A stretch of DNA of 5,086 bases, from contig JANYGR010000211.1 of the NCBI GenBank assembly GCA_025359355.1, positions 1-5,086 on the forward strand. The letters run 5' to 3'. The notes beneath the pieces were generated by a model. It made no database searches. It was not told the DNA's origin and saw only the letters and a list, made by a program, of their open reading frames with translations. Position numbers and translations under genes: made by a program. Shown here one piece after another: positions 5,057 through 5,086 of this stretch. The stretch comes from Bacteroidota bacterium (GTDB taxonomy: Bacteria > Bacteroidota > Bacteroidia > B-17B0 > Aurantibacillaceae). Numbering within the stretch: the first letter of the stretch is position 1; each line of letters starts with the position of its first letter.

Positions 5057-5086
5057 TGATATATATAAAATATAAACGACTAATAG
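5056..5086 (+). CDS. Possible start of a downstream gene overlapping the rhs-tip stop
   Basis: The TAA of the rhs tip shares its last base with an ATG (TAATG, 5054-5058). The new frame reads MIYIKYKRLI and is open to the window end. One-base overlaps of this kind usually mean translational coupling. In rhs loci the gene directly after a toxic tip is often its immunity protein, which makes that the first guess. Only ten codons are visible, so a chance frame is quite possible. Confidence 0.4.
   Translation, partial: MIYIKYKRLI

Overview
The window looks like accessory DNA from an AT-rich member of the Bacteroidota. Three things point there: the rhs-type tip (PMPGRTFNSNSYKYGF, then RLGRWWGLDPKA) has the form usual in that phylum, the strong Shine-Dalgarno signals common elsewhere are missing, and the tyrosine recombinases resemble the tandem pairs common in those genomes. 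No ribosomal, tRNA or core metabolic gene is present. The left edge falls inside a GC-rich palindrome and the right edge just after a stop/start overlap, so genes are cut at both ends.

Layout. Bases 1-1789 hold two overlapping plus-strand tyrosine recombinase genes. The first lacks its N-terminus at the window edge but has a complete catalytic set. The second is full length but has lost several catalytic residues. After about 100 bp comes a 290-residue threonine/asparagine-rich protein (1889-2761) made of two similar helical halves joined by a Pro/Thr linker. A strong intrinsic terminator at 2789-2819 closes this block.

Bases 2820-4120 carry no convincing gene but are highly structured. A 21-bp tandem repeat (2932-3204, 13 units with no phase slip) is followed by a field of long imperfect palindromes (3242-3908). 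The two best are a 77-nt hairpin at 3512-3588 and a roughly 149-nt compound hairpin at 3760-3908. A short motif, TGCYTAGAACGC, recurs at hairpin edges or loops.

Bases 4124-5056 encode a 5'-truncated rhs tip: the end of an rhs-associated core followed by a C-terminal domain I do not recognise. Its reading frame and family similarity begin about eight codons before the first ATG, directly after an in-frame TAG, so it looks like a displaced tip rather than a full gene. Its stop overlaps the ATG of a further frame that runs off the window (TAATG), the arrangement expected of an effector and its immunity gene.

Working together (inference). The recombinase pair could act on the hairpin/repeat field and have helped bring in or rearrange the rhs tip. 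The sequence shows only that they are adjacent. The left block has more C than G on the plus strand and the rhs tip has more G than C, so the two parts probably have different histories. The most interesting unexplained element is the palindrome field between them.
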